Assembly: GCA_023421395.1 (NCBI GenBank)
Contig: JAEZTL010000021.1
Coordinates: 51,045-115,044 of the forward strand
Direction: 5' to 3'
DNA from: Bacillota bacterium
Lineage (GTDB): Bacteria; Bacillota; Clostridia; Christensenellales; Aristaeellaceae
DNA length: 64,000 nt
The position numbers and the translations under genes are program-made. The notes beneath the pieces are model-generated. The model had not been told where the DNA came from, ran no database searches, and saw only the letters and a program-made list of their open reading frames with translations. Each line of letters begins with the position of its first letter. Positions within the stretch are counted from its first letter, which is position 1. This document shows positions 45,266 to 53,130 of the stretch, piece after piece.

Positions 45266-46494
45266 ACGTTTCGGAATTCATCGGCCGGTGTGACGCGGAA
45301 TGCCGGCCCGCCTTCGAGCGGATTGAGGCCGTCGAGCGGTTCAACACCCAAAAGGTGCTCTCTGCGTTCAACAAGTACGAGATTTCCCAGCGGCACTTCG
45401 CGCCGACCACGGGCTATGGCTACGGCGACGTGGGCCGCGACGCGCTGGACTTGGTATTTGCAGAGGCTTTCGGGTGTGAGGCGGCGCTGGTCAGGCCGCA
45501 AATTGCGTCCGGAACCCATGCGCTGGCGTTGTGCCTGCAGGGTTTGCTCCGGCCGGGCGATACACTCCTGTGCGGTGCCGGCAAACCCTATGATACGCTT
45601 GAAGAGGTCATCGGCATCTCGGGCGGAAAGGGAAACGGATCGCTCCGGGATTTCGGCATCGGTTACCGTGAGGCGCCGCTGGCGGATGGACGGTTGGATC
45701 TGGCCGCGCTGGAGAGCGCTATGGACGGGTCCGTGAAGCTCGTTCTTTTACAGCGCTCGCGGGGATATGACTGGCGGCCTTCGCTGACGCTGAAGGAGAT
45801 TGCCGAGGCTGCCGCGCTGGTGCACCGGGTGAACCCGACCGCGCTGGTGATGGTGGATAACTGCTACGGGGAATTCACGGACACAAAAGAACCGACCGAA
45901 GTCGGTTCTGATCTGATCGCGGGATCGCTGATCAAAAATCCCGGCGGAGGACTTGCGCCCAGCGGCGGCTATGTGGCGGGAAAGCGAGAGGTTGTTGACC
46001 GGGTCGCGTACCGGCTGACCTGCCCGGGCATTGGCGCGGAGGTCGGCAGCTACGCCGCGGGGTATCAGCCCTTTTTTCAGGGGCTTTTCATGGCGCCTAG
46101 CACCGTCGCGCAGGCGGTCAAGACCGCGATTCTGGCGGCGCGCGTGTTTTCGGAGCTGGGGTATGACGTTCATCCCGCCTATGACGCGCCCCGAAGCGAC
46201 ATCATTCAGGCGATTCGCTTTGGCGTGCCGGACGCGCTGATCGCCTTCTGCCAGGCAATCCAGAAGGCTTCGCCCGTAGACAGCCAGGCGGTGCCGGAAC
46301 CTTGGGATATGCCCGGTTATCAGGATCCGGTGATCATGGCGGCGGGAACTTTCGTGGCGGGCGCATCTATTGAACTGAGCGCCGACGCCCCGATCCGTCC
46401 GCCGTATATCGGGTATCTTCAGGGGGCGCTGACTTACGCCCACGGGCGTATCGCGGTGGAATGCGCCGTGCGCGCGCTTACGGATGGGCGATAA
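45262..46494 (+). CDS. Methionine gamma-lyase-like PLP enzyme (YnbB / 'aluminium resistance' family)
   Basis: A 410 aa fold-type I PLP protein. Visible features are RPQIASGTHALALCLQGLLRPGDTLLC, VDNCYGEFTDTKEPTEVGSDL and SLIKNPGGGLAPSGGYVAGK, the last holding the PLP lysine candidate. The family lies downstream of miaA (usually with hfq between) in many Firmicutes, as in B. subtilis ynbB; hfq is absent here. Substrate specificity is unproven and the old aluminium-resistance label is unreliable. The codons for TEVG contain an AACCGACCGAAGTCGGTT inverted repeat (near 45889). Confidence 0.9.
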   Translation: MNVSEFIGRCDAECRPAFERIEAVERFNTQKVLSAFNKYEISQRHFAPTTGYGYGDVGRDALDLVFAEAFGCEAALVRPQIASGTHALALCLQGLLRPGDTLLCGAGKPYDTLEEVIGISGGKGNGSLRDFGIGYREAPLADGRLDLAALESAMDGSVKLVLLQRSRGYDWRPSLTLKEIAEAAALVHRVNPTALVMVDNCYGEFTDTKEPTEVGSDLIAGSLIKNPGGGLAPSGGYVAGKREVVDRVAYRLTCPGIGAEVGSYAAGYQPFFQGLFMAPSTVAQAVKTAILAARVFSELGYDVHPAYDAPRSDIIQAIRFGVPDALIAFCQAIQKASPVDSQAVPEPWDMPGYQDPVIMAAGTFVAGASIELSADAPIRPPYIGYLQGALTYAHGRIAVECAVRALTDGR

Positions 46495-46548
46495 AAAGCC
46501 CGCAGGCCATGCGAGGCACGCAGGCGGGGAAGGGCTTAACGGCGCCTG

Positions 46549-47151
46549 CTACAGCTTTCGAAACAACGCCGTGACCTTGCCGATCACCTGTACCTTGCGG
46601 GAGTAGATCGGGTCGTAGTAGGGGTTTTCAGGCTGCAACCGTACGCCGTCCTTTTCAAAGAAAATGCGCTTGACGGTGGCCTCGTCCTCGATCATCGCCA
46701 CGACGATGTCGCCGTTGTCGGCATGGTTTTGCTTGCGAACGATGATGAAGTCGCCGCTCAGGATGCCCGCGCGGATCATACTCTCGCCGCGAACGCGGAG
46801 CGCGAACAATTCGTCGTCGGAACCCACAAGATCCTGGGGAAGCACGATGTAGTCTTCGATGTTTTCCTCAGCGAGAATGGGGATGCCCGCCGTCACGCGG
46901 CCTACCAGCGGAACGCTGCGTCCTTTGGAGAGCGGATTTTCCAATACCTCCATTGCACGGGGTTTTGTGGAATCCCGGCGGATGAGTCCTCGCTTTTCCA
47001 ACTGTTCCAAGTGACCGTGCACGGTGGAGGTGGACTTCAGGTCAACCGCTTCGCAGATCTCGCGCACCGAAGGCGGATAGCCCTTGAGCTCAATTTCCTT
47101 TTTAATGAATTCCAGTATCCGCCGCTGACTGTTCTTGCCGCGCTCCTGCAT
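46549..47151 (-). CDS. lexA: SOS repressor LexA
   Basis: A 200 aa autocleaving repressor. The winged-helix N-terminus (residues 1-70) has [31 protein letters not shown] as recognition region. The Ala-Gly cleavage site is in [18 protein letters not shown]. The catalytic Ser is in [18 protein letters not shown] and the Lys in [10 protein letters not shown]. The ATG at 47151 is spaced 7 bases from a G-run; a TTG two codons upstream is possible. It represses itself through the box at 47208-47221 and ends tail to tail with the YnbB-like gene. Confidence 0.96.
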   Translation of the reverse strand: MQERGKNSQRRILEFIKKEIELKGYPPSVREICEAVDLKSTSTVHGHLEQLEKRGLIRRDSTKPRAMEVLENPLSKGRSVPLVGRVTAGIPILAEENIEDYIVLPQDLVGSDDELFALRVRGESMIRAGILSGDFIIVRKQNHADNGDIVVAMIEDEATVKRIFFEKDGVRLQPENPYYDPIYSRKVQVIGKVTALFRKL

Positions 47152-47181
47152 GCCCAAGCCCCCCGATCCGAAGTCACGTTT

Positions 47182-47221
47182 ATTATATCACACGCCGCGA
47201 CAATAATCAAACATTTGTTCG
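47182..47221 (-). promoter_or_regulatory. lexA promoter with overlapping LexA (SOS) box
   Basis: Minus strand: TTGATT (47205-47210), 17 bp, TATAAT (47182-47187). CGAACAAATGTTTG (47208-47221, minus strand) fits the Gram-positive SOS box CGAACRNRYGTTYG at every position and overlaps the -35. It lies in the interval shared with the divergent Cys-rich protein gene, 17 bp from that gene's -35. Confidence 0.92.
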
Positions 47222-47237
47222 GAAGATTTCGCTAATC

Positions 47238-47266
47238 TTGAATTTCTCCGGAAAGAAGTGTATACT
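47238..47266 (+). promoter_or_regulatory. Sigma-A promoter of the Cys-rich protein gene
   Basis: TTGAAT (47238-47243), 17 bp, TATACT (47261-47266). The LexA box ends 16 bp upstream of the -35, so LexA could influence this promoter as well. Confidence 0.75.
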
Positions 47267-47302
47267 GATAGCAAGCCTGTGAGCGCACAGGGGGAGGTTT
47301 TC

Positions 47303-47563
47303 ATGGAAAAACGGTGCATTCTGGACGAGGAGAGGCTTTGCGTCGACTGCGGCGAATGCCTGATGTGTGACCTTGATCCCAACAAGCATTGCGACAACTG
47401 CATGCGCTGTGTCAAAAAAACAAATGCGGACTATCTGGCCATAGAGATTGACGAAGTGTTTAGCGGCACGGAACCTGACGGTGAGGAAACGCCGCCGGCG
47501 CGGCTGGCAGAAAGCGAAAAAGAATCCCGGCCACGGGCTGTGCGGGCCAGAAGGTGCAGGTGA
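47303..47563 (+). CDS. Small cysteine-rich protein of unknown function, divergent from lexA
   Basis: An 86 aa protein whose first 40 residues hold nine cysteines: CILDEERLCVDCGECLMCD then HCDNCMRCVKK. The run of CxxC-type pairs could bind zinc or one or two Fe-S clusters, though the spacing is not that of a standard 2[4Fe-4S] ferredoxin. The C-terminal half is acidic then basic, and likely disordered. No known domain is recognised. GGGGGAGG precedes the ATG and it has its own promoter. A GAGACTT / AAGTCTC hairpin (47574-47591) follows the stop without a T-tract. Confidence 0.8.
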   Translation: MEKRCILDEERLCVDCGECLMCDLDPNKHCDNCMRCVKKTNADYLAIEIDEVFSGTEPDGEETPPARLAESEKESRPRAVRARRCR

Positions 47564-47764
47564 GCGATGCCGGGAGACTTGGGGAAGTCTCGCTAAACTA
47601 TTCGCGAAAGACAGCTTTTACGAATAAATATACCCCGATTCTATTGCTCAGCCCTGCGCATGCCATGCGTCGCCGCACAACTGCTTCGGCGCGCGGCGCC
47701 TTTCATTCGCAGCCTGCGCAACTGTTTTTCTGCTCACACACAGCACAAGCTTCAAGGAGCGATC
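47564..47764 (+). other. Intergenic stretch before the recombinase gene
   Basis: About 200 bp, more AT-rich in its first half. It contains the GAGACTT / AAGTCTC hairpin (47574-47591) and an ATTCG...CGAAT inverted pair (near 47599-47624). No convincing promoter, dif-like 28-mer or small gene was recognised. Confidence 0.5.
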
Positions 47765-48850
47765 ATGGCAAAACAGCCGACCTATGCCGAGGCAAATGCC
47801 CGGCGCTTGACGGAGTTATTGCGCGAAACGCTCGCGGAACTCGCACCGGCGTGCCGCGAATTCATCCGCGCCATCGAACCGACCACCACGCCGATGACCC
47901 GCCTTGCCTATGCCCGGGATCTGAGGCTTTTTTTCAAGTTTTTACGAGACGAGCAAGAACCGTTTGGCGGCCTTGCTCCGGCTGATTGGACTTATGAACA
48001 GCTCGGTCGGATCAAAGCGATCGATATCGACGCGTTTCTCGATTACCTCACCCTGTATTTTAACGAAAACGACACGGAATATTCAAATAAAGAGCTGGGC
48101 AAACAGCGCAAGCTGTCCACACTCCGGAGTTTTTTTAAGTTTCTGTTCAAACGCGGACGGATTTCATCCGATGTGAGCGCGCTGGTAGACATGCCCAAAC
48201 GCCATGAAAAGCCGATTTTACGCCTTGAGATCGACGAAGTCGCCAGAATTCTGGACCTGGCGGAGTCCGGCGCGGCGCTCTCCGAACGGCAGAAGAAGTT
48301 TCATGAGCACACGAGCCTTCGGGATTTGACAATTTTGACGCTCTTTCTCGGCACGGGCATCCGGGTCAGCGAGTGCGTAGGGCTGGACATAGAGGATATT
48401 GACTTTGCCATCAACGGCTTTATGGTCACCAGAAAAGGCGGAAATCAGGCGATTTTGTACTTCCCGGACGAGGTGGCGGACGTTCTGAAGCGCTACTTGG
48501 AAGAGCGCGAGGGCAAAACCCCGCTTCCAGGGCACGAGCGGGCGCTTTTTCTGTCGCTGCAGGACCGGCGCATCACCACAAGGGCTGTGCAGAACATGGT
48601 TAAAAAGTACGCGCTGCAGGCTGCTCCCTTGAAAAAACGGATGAGCCCTCACAAGCTCAGATCCACCTTCGGCACCAACCTGTACCGGGAAACCGGCGAC
48701 ATATACCTTGTGGCGGACGTATTGGGCCATTCGGACGTCAACACCACCCGCCGACACTATGCCGCAATGAGCGACGAGCGCCGCAGGCTGGCCGCGAAGT
48801 CCGTGATATTGCGGGAAGATAAAAAGCCGGAAGATTCTCGGGAAGAATAG
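47765..48850 (+). CDS. Tyrosine recombinase (XerC/XerD-like)
   Basis: A 361 aa site-specific recombinase. A SAM-like N-terminal core-binding domain (TRLAYARDLRLFFKFLRDE) leads to a catalytic domain with all six active-site residues: Arg in GTGIRVSECVGLD, Lys in TRKGGNQ, His-x-x-Arg in SPHKLRST, His in LGHSDVNTTRRHY and the nucleophilic Tyr in RHYAAMSDE. At 361 aa it is longer than XerC/D (about 300), mainly through the N-terminus and a longer central linker. It may be the chromosome-dimer recombinase or an orphan integrase; no attachment sites were found. AAGGAGCGATC precedes the ATG. Confidence 0.9.
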   Translation: MAKQPTYAEANARRLTELLRETLAELAPACREFIRAIEPTTTPMTRLAYARDLRLFFKFLRDEQEPFGGLAPADWTYEQLGRIKAIDIDAFLDYLTLYFNENDTEYSNKELGKQRKLSTLRSFFKFLFKRGRISSDVSALVDMPKRHEKPILRLEIDEVARILDLAESGAALSERQKKFHEHTSLRDLTILTLFLGTGIRVSECVGLDIEDIDFAINGFMVTRKGGNQAILYFPDEVADVLKRYLEEREGKTPLPGHERALFLSLQDRRITTRAVQNMVKKYALQAAPLKKRMSPHKLRSTFGTNLYRETGDIYLVADVLGHSDVNTTRRHYAAMSDERRRLAAKSVILREDKKPEDSREE

Positions 48851-48857
48851 TCAGCCC

Positions 48858-49020
48858 TAATACCAATCCAAAACTCTTGCATCGTTGCGGCGGTCCTTTC
48901 CGCGCAGGGCGGTGTCACTCTCCGCGCAACGCAGTGCTGCTGCGCTTCGCTCCGGCTCCTTGCCCTGCTATCTGCAAATCCTTGCCGCTTTGGATGCAAT
49001 AATATTTCGTATTGGTATAA
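48858..49020. mobile_element. MITE-like palindromic element, about 163 bp
   Basis: The two ends are imperfect inverted repeats. The left end reads TAATACCAATCC...TTGCATC...GCGGC (48858-48892). The right end read in reverse gives TTATACCAATAC...TTGCATC...GCGGC (49020-48985), sharing ATACCAAT, TTGCATC and GCGGC in register. The GC-rich centre has a further inverted pair, GCAGGGC (48904-48910) with GCCCTGC (48962-48968). It has no coding capacity and lies directly after the recombinase stop. A TA target duplication is possible. Only one copy was seen in this window. Confidence 0.65.
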
Positions 49021-49064
49021 AGCATAATCAAAAAGCCCGCGTACGCGGGCTTTTTGATTATGCT
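49021..49064. terminator. 44 bp perfect palindromic bidirectional terminator
   Basis: AGCATAATCAAAAAGCCCGC (20 bp) pairs perfectly with its complement around a GTAC centre, with A- and T-runs on both sides, so it serves both strands. The rnhA stop codon (49058-49060) lies inside the right arm. Confidence 0.9.
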
Positions 49065-49507
49065 TTTTGTTCCCGGCTCTGCCGGATGGCCCCGGTGGCC
49101 AGCTTATCGCAGAGATTGTTCTCCTCGTTGTCCGCGTGCCCCCGGACGAGATGCCAATGGACGGTGTGCTTATCAGTCAATTCGATCAGCCTTTTCCAGA
49201 GGTCCTGGTTTTCCACCGGTTTCTTGTCAGCCTTCAGCCAGCCCCGTCTTTGCCAGTTGACAACCCAGTTTTTGAGAAATCCGTGGGCCATGTAAGCGCT
49301 GTCGGTGTAGATATCCACATCGCAAGGCTCCTTGAGCGCGGAAAGGCCCTCGATGGCGGCAGTCAGCTCCATGCGGTTGTTGGTGGTGTCCGGGTCGAAC
49401 CCCGACACTTCACGGCGGTGCTCCCGGAAAATCAGCACATACCCCCAGCCGCCGGGGCCGGGATTGCCGGAGCAGGCTCCGTCGGTGTACAGAATGACCC
49501 GCTTCAC
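49058..49507 (-). CDS. rnhA: Ribonuclease HI
   Basis: A 149 aa RNase H that removes RNA from RNA-DNA hybrids. The DEDD active site is readable: Asp in YTDGACSGNPGPGGWG, Glu in NNRMELTAAIEGL, Asp in YTDSAYMAHG and Asp in RGHADNEENNLCD, with the conserved His just before. The start is GTG at 49507, overlapping the proC stop by 4 bp (GTGA), so it is coupled to proC. The 3' end runs into the palindromic terminator. Confidence 0.95.
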   Translation of the reverse strand: MKRVILYTDGACSGNPGPGGWGYVLIFREHRREVSGFDPDTTNNRMELTAAIEGLSALKEPCDVDIYTDSAYMAHGFLKNWVVNWQRRGWLKADKKPVENQDLWKRLIELTDKHTVHWHLVRGHADNEENNLCDKLATGAIRQSREQKA

Positions 49508-50298
49508 GAGTTGAGCGCGGCGGATCGGTCGTTGGCCGCGATGACCGCCTCCATGACCACAGATCGGAAGTTGTGGGCCTCCAGCGCGCGCACGCCCGCG
49601 ATGGTAGTGCCGGCGGGCGAACAGACCATGTCCTTCAGCGCACCGGGATGCATGCCGGTCTCCAGCACCATTTTGGCGCTGCCCAGCAGTGTCTGCGCCG
49701 CCATTTCGACCGCCTGTACACGGGACAGGCCACAGGCGACGCCCGCATCGGCCATCGCTTCCGTAAAGATGTACACAAACGCCGGAGAACTGCCGGACAG
49801 CGCGGTCACCGCGTCCATCTGGTATTCTTCCACCCACAGCTGCCGTCCCAGCGCCCGGAACAATCCTTCGGCGAAAGCGGCCTCTGATTCGGTCAGGGTA
49901 TGCTCGCGGCTGAAGGCTGTCATGCCGTCGCCGACAAGCAGCGGCGTATTGGGCATCGCCCGAAGCAAGCGGACGCCGTCCCCCACCGCCTTTTTCAGCA
50001 TCTCGACGCGCCAGCCGGCGGCAATGGAGATCAGCGCCTTGCCTTTCAACGCCTCTCGCTCGGCTTTCAGCACTTTTTCCACCACATTGGGTTTTACCGC
50101 CAAGAGGATCATGTCGCAAGCCTCGATCAGTTCCCGGCTGGAGGCATGAGCCGTAACGTCGAGCTCCTTTTTCAATGCCATCATGTGTTCTGTGTGAATG
50201 TCAAAAACGTGCGCTTCATCTATGCGAAGCGCGCCGTGCTGTATTGCGGATCGTAAAATCGCACTGCCGATATTGCCGGCGCCGATGATACCAAACAT
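49504..50298 (-). CDS. proC: Pyrroline-5-carboxylate reductase
   Basis: A 264 aa NAD(P)H-dependent enzyme that makes proline from pyrroline-5-carboxylate. The N-terminal Rossmann motif is FGIIGAGNIGSAILRS at residues 2-17, then LLAVKPNVVEKVL. The C-terminal dimer domain has ALSGSSPAFVYIFTEAMADAGVACGL and GMHPGALKDMVCSPAGTTIAGVRALE, the family signature. No other proline genes are near. GGGGTAGGGG precedes the ATG. Confidence 0.95.
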   Translation of the reverse strand: MFGIIGAGNIGSAILRSAIQHGALRIDEAHVFDIHTEHMMALKKELDVTAHASSRELIEACDMILLAVKPNVVEKVLKAEREALKGKALISIAAGWRVEMLKKAVGDGVRLLRAMPNTPLLVGDGMTAFSREHTLTESEAAFAEGLFRALGRQLWVEEYQMDAVTALSGSSPAFVYIFTEAMADAGVACGLSRVQAVEMAAQTLLGSAKMVLETGMHPGALKDMVCSPAGTTIAGVRALEAHNFRSVVMEAVIAANDRSAALNS

Positions 50299-50316
50299 GT
50301 CCCCTACCCCATTTCG

Positions 50317-51069
50317 TCAGTCGTCTTTGTCAAGCATGCCTTTGAGCTGCGAGAGCGCTTTGCGCTCGGCGCGGGACACCGTCATCTGGGAAACGCCCAG
50401 ATGCTGCGCCACTTCGCGTTGGCTGAGGTTACCAAAATAGCGGTTGATCAGGATCTTCCGCTCGGTGGGCGTGATCGAGTTGAGCATCTGCCGGACGCTC
50501 TGGCGCGCCTCGAAATGCCCGAAACCGGACTCGTCGACGCCGATCAGGCTTCTGAGCGTCGTTCCGCCGTCGTCCTCGCCGGGCAGGATAGCGTCCAGTG
50601 AGGCGGGCATCGCCGCGCCCTGCATTTCCAGCGCCTCCACGATGTCATCCAGCGGAACGCTCAGGAAATCGGAAAGTTCTTCCGGCGTCGGAGCGCGAAA
50701 ATACTCCTGCTCCAGCGCTTCACGCGCTGCAGCGATCTTGCCAAGGAGTTCGCGGCCGCGCCGGGGCAGCGAAATCGTCTGCGCCTTGTCGCGGAAGTAA
50801 TTTTTTACTTCTCCGATCATCGTCGGGGTCGCAAAACTGACGAACTTGACCCCGCGATCCGGGTCATAGCGCTCCACAGCCTTGATCAGCGCCAGCGAAG
50901 CCACCTGATAGAGGTCGTCAAAATCGACGCCCCGGCGCGCAAAGCGGCGCGCGACAATGGACGCGATGTACAGATGCGCTTCGACCAACTTGTTTCGAAG
51001 CGCCTCATCGCGCGTCAGCGCGTATTGCCTCAGCATTTCGGTGATTTCCTGCTGGGAGGGTTTTTGCAT
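50317..51069 (-). CDS. SigB/SigF/SigG-family RNA polymerase sigma factor
   Basis: A 250 aa sigma-70 protein. Region 2 is VDFDDLYQVASLALIKAVERYDPDRGVKFVSFATPTMIGEVKNYFRDK, then region 3, and region 4 TPTERKILINRYFGNLSQREVAQHLGVSQMTVSRAERKAL. It is distinct from the sigF of the spoIIA operon in this window. The gene just upstream encodes an RsbW-like protein 12 bp away, the arrangement of a stress sigma factor and its anti-sigma partner. This favours a SigB-type general-stress factor over SigG. GAGGTAAAT precedes the ATG. Confidence 0.88.
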   Translation of the reverse strand: MQKPSQQEITEMLRQYALTRDEALRNKLVEAHLYIASIVARRFARRGVDFDDLYQVASLALIKAVERYDPDRGVKFVSFATPTMIGEVKNYFRDKAQTISLPRRGRELLGKIAAAREALEQEYFRAPTPEELSDFLSVPLDDIVEALEMQGAAMPASLDAILPGEDDGGTTLRSLIGVDESGFGHFEARQSVRQMLNSITPTERKILINRYFGNLSQREVAQHLGVSQMTVSRAERKALSQLKGMLDKDD

Positions 51070-51081
51070 ATTTACCTCATG

Positions 51082-51489
51082 TCAGGCGCCCAGGGACTTT
51101 GCCATCTCGATGGCGCTGAGCGCGCTCCCATCGTATATCACGTGCGCGTCGTCCACCATGGATTCCAGGATAAAGCGGATGACCTGCACCTCGTCGCAAT
51201 CTCCGGCAGGCCCGGAATAATCCGCGGGCTCGCCCAGCGCCTCCACGCGAATATGCAGCACCCCGTCCACAGCGGAGAACGAGAGCTTCAGCGATTCGCA
51301 GCAAGCACAGCGAAGCAGGCAGTTGCACGCTTCTTCCACGGCCATTTTCACATCTTCGACGGCATCCACCGTCAGCCCGGCGCGGGCCGTGACGCCCGCC
51401 GTGATCAGCCGAATGATCAGCAGCATCCGGGGTTCCGCCGGCAGCGTCAATTCAATCGGGCGCTGGGCTTCCATCGTTTTCATAGGCAT
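51082..51489 (-). CDS. RsbW-like anti-sigma factor with degenerate ATP site and Cys cluster
   Basis: A 135 aa GHKL-like domain. TVDAVEDVKMAVEEACNCLL (residues 40-59) is the alpha-helix carrying the N box of RsbW/SpoIIAB proteins. The usual DxGxG (G1) box is missing: the equivalent stretch reads VEALGEPADYSGPAG. Five cysteines cluster at residues 55, 57, 61, 63 and 64 (CNCLLRCACC). Lying immediately upstream of the SigB-type gene, it is predicted to bind that sigma factor; kinase activity is doubtful. The ATG at 51489 follows GAGAGG; its first bases lie within the rsfS end. Confidence 0.75.
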   Translation of the reverse strand: MPMKTMEAQRPIELTLPAEPRMLLIIRLITAGVTARAGLTVDAVEDVKMAVEEACNCLLRCACCESLKLSFSAVDGVLHIRVEALGEPADYSGPAGDCDEVQVIRFILESMVDDAHVIYDGSALSAIEMAKSLGA

Positions 51490-51503
51490 CTCTAACCCTC
51501 TCG

Positions 51504-51863
51504 TCATTGGTCGGATGAGGTGAACGAAACCTGATTGGAGCCGTCCATCCACAACCGTTCAATGTTGTAGTACTGACGTTCCTCCAAATGGAATATATGC
51601 ACGATGACCGAGGCGTAATCCAGGACGACCCACCGGCCCTCGCTCATGCCCTCGTGGCGGCGCGCTTCGGCTCCCTCGGCGCAGAGTTTTTCCTCCACCT
51701 CTTCCGCCAACGCGCGCACGGCGAGCGCATTGCGGCCGCTGGCGATCACGAAATAGTCGGCGATGGAGGTGAGGTGGCCGACGCCTAAGACGAGGACGTC
51801 CTCGGCGCGCTTGGCGCTGAGTACCTCGGCAATCCTTACGGCGAGTTCCTTGGGTTGTTTCAT
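51504..51863 (-). CDS. rsfS: Ribosomal silencing factor RsfS
   Basis: A 119 aa protein that binds uL14 of the 50S subunit and blocks subunit joining under nutrient limitation. Signatures are VLGVGHLTSIADYFVIASGRNALAVRALAEEVEEKL and GRWVVLDYASVIVHIFHLEERQYYNIERLW. Its ATG overlaps the nadD-yqeK stop by 4 bp. The nadD, yqeK, rsfS order is conserved in Firmicutes. Confidence 0.95.
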   Translation of the reverse strand: MKQPKELAVRIAEVLSAKRAEDVLVLGVGHLTSIADYFVIASGRNALAVRALAEEVEEKLCAEGAEARRHEGMSEGRWVVLDYASVIVHIFHLEERQYYNIERLWMDGSNQVSFTSSDQ

Positions 51864-53008
51864 ACAATCTCCTCCGTCGGTTCTTGGCTTTTCAGCATTT
51901 TCATGGTATTTTCGTCCGGTTTCAGGCCCCGTGCACGCACATAGCGCATCGTATTCTCCGCGGCGAGCCGCACCGCTCTGTCCAAATCCCGAAAGGCCTC
52001 TGCCCGAAGCTCTGAAAGGCCCGGATAATCGGGGCGGTTGGGCTCGATAAAGTCCGCGAGGTAGACGATCTTCTCCAGCCTTGTCATGCCCTCGTGGCCG
52101 GTGGTATGCCAGCGGATGGCGGAGAGGATCGCGTGATCCTCGACGCCGTATTTCTGTCGGGCCAGCGTTGCGCCTGCGGGTGCGTGCATCAGCGCGCGCA
52201 GCGTGGTGTTTCCCATTCGATTGCCCACGAGCCGCCGCATCTCTCCGCTGTCAAGACATCTGGCGCAATCGTGAAGCAGCGCCGCAAGGCGAGCCTTTTC
52301 CACGTCTTCCCCGTACAGAACGGCCAGTTCAACGGCTGTCTTTTCCACGCCCAGCGTATGCCGGTAGCGCTCCTTGGAGAGCGTCTTCTGCAACTGCGTC
52401 AGAACCGGATCCAGATACAGCGCGTGGTCTCGGATGTAATCAAGGACGCGCTCTGGAGCCATCTCTCCGACGGGAAGCCCCCGTGCCACCGCATAACGGA
52501 CTGACGTAGAGGAAATTTCCACCGGCCCCATGTCCAACATGGTGACCGCAAGGCCGTATTTTTCCATCAGCCTGGCGCTCTGGCGCGACGTGTCGTCAGT
52601 AGGAACGGCGCTTCTGGGCGCACAGGCAACACCGGACAGCAGAGACGCTACGCGGGGAAAATTCCGCCAGGATTCGATCACCATCAGCGTGTCCGCTCCG
52701 ACGATGAAAAAAAACCGATCGCAAGGGTATTTTTCCGACAGCTGTTCCAGCGTGTCCACGGTAAAGGTTTGCCCCGCGCGTAGTACTTCTAGATCCAGTG
52801 CCCGAAAACCCTCGCGGTCCGCTACGGCCAGTTCGACCATCCGGAGTCTGTCCAAAGCGCCGGCCTGTTCCGCCTTGTGAGGCGGGTCGCCGTCGGGGAT
52901 GAAAAGCACCTCATCCAACCCCAGCTGGTTCCTGGCGGCTTCCGCCATCATCAGGTGGCCGTTGTGGACGGGATCAAACGTCCCCCCCATGATGCCGTAG
53001 GCCTTCAT
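51860..53008 (-). CDS. nadD: NadD-YqeK fusion: nicotinate-nucleotide adenylyltransferase + HD-domain Ap4A hydrolase
   Basis: 382 aa with two domains that are separate genes in B. subtilis. Residues 1-195 are NadD: MKAYGIMGGTFDPVHNGHL is the nucleotidyltransferase (H-x-G-H) motif and VEISSTSVRYAVARGLPVGEM the second one. It makes NaAD for NAD synthesis. Residues 200-382 are YqeK: RYRHTLGVEKTAVELA, AALLHDCAR (the HD dyad), HAPAGATLARQKYG and IRWHTTGHEGMTRLEKIVYLADFIEPNR, the pattern of symmetrical Ap4A hydrolases. A TATAAT lies on the minus strand at 53035-53040 without a clear -35. AAGGAGCG precedes the ATG. Confidence 0.94.
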   Translation of the reverse strand: MKAYGIMGGTFDPVHNGHLMMAEAARNQLGLDEVLFIPDGDPPHKAEQAGALDRLRMVELAVADREGFRALDLEVLRAGQTFTVDTLEQLSEKYPCDRFFFIVGADTLMVIESWRNFPRVASLLSGVACAPRSAVPTDDTSRQSARLMEKYGLAVTMLDMGPVEISSTSVRYAVARGLPVGEMAPERVLDYIRDHALYLDPVLTQLQKTLSKERYRHTLGVEKTAVELAVLYGEDVEKARLAALLHDCARCLDSGEMRRLVGNRMGNTTLRALMHAPAGATLARQKYGVEDHAILSAIRWHTTGHEGMTRLEKIVYLADFIEPNRPDYPGLSELRAEAFRDLDRAVRLAAENTMRYVRARGLKPDENTMKMLKSQEPTEEIV

Positions 53009-53130
53009 CGCATCGCTCCTTCTTTATCAGTTTTATTATAAACCATTTTTCCCGTTCAGAAAAGCCGATAGCGCATGAAAATGCAGGATTTGCACAATAT
53101 ATTGATGTAAACCGCGCTGGAGGTGGTATC

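Noticed and set aside
47600..47640. Possible Xer dif site upstream of the tyrosine recombinase
   Set aside because: The ATTCG...CGAAT pair does not match the 28-mer dif consensus (two 11 bp arms around a 6 bp core) and no similar site was seen on the other side of the gene.
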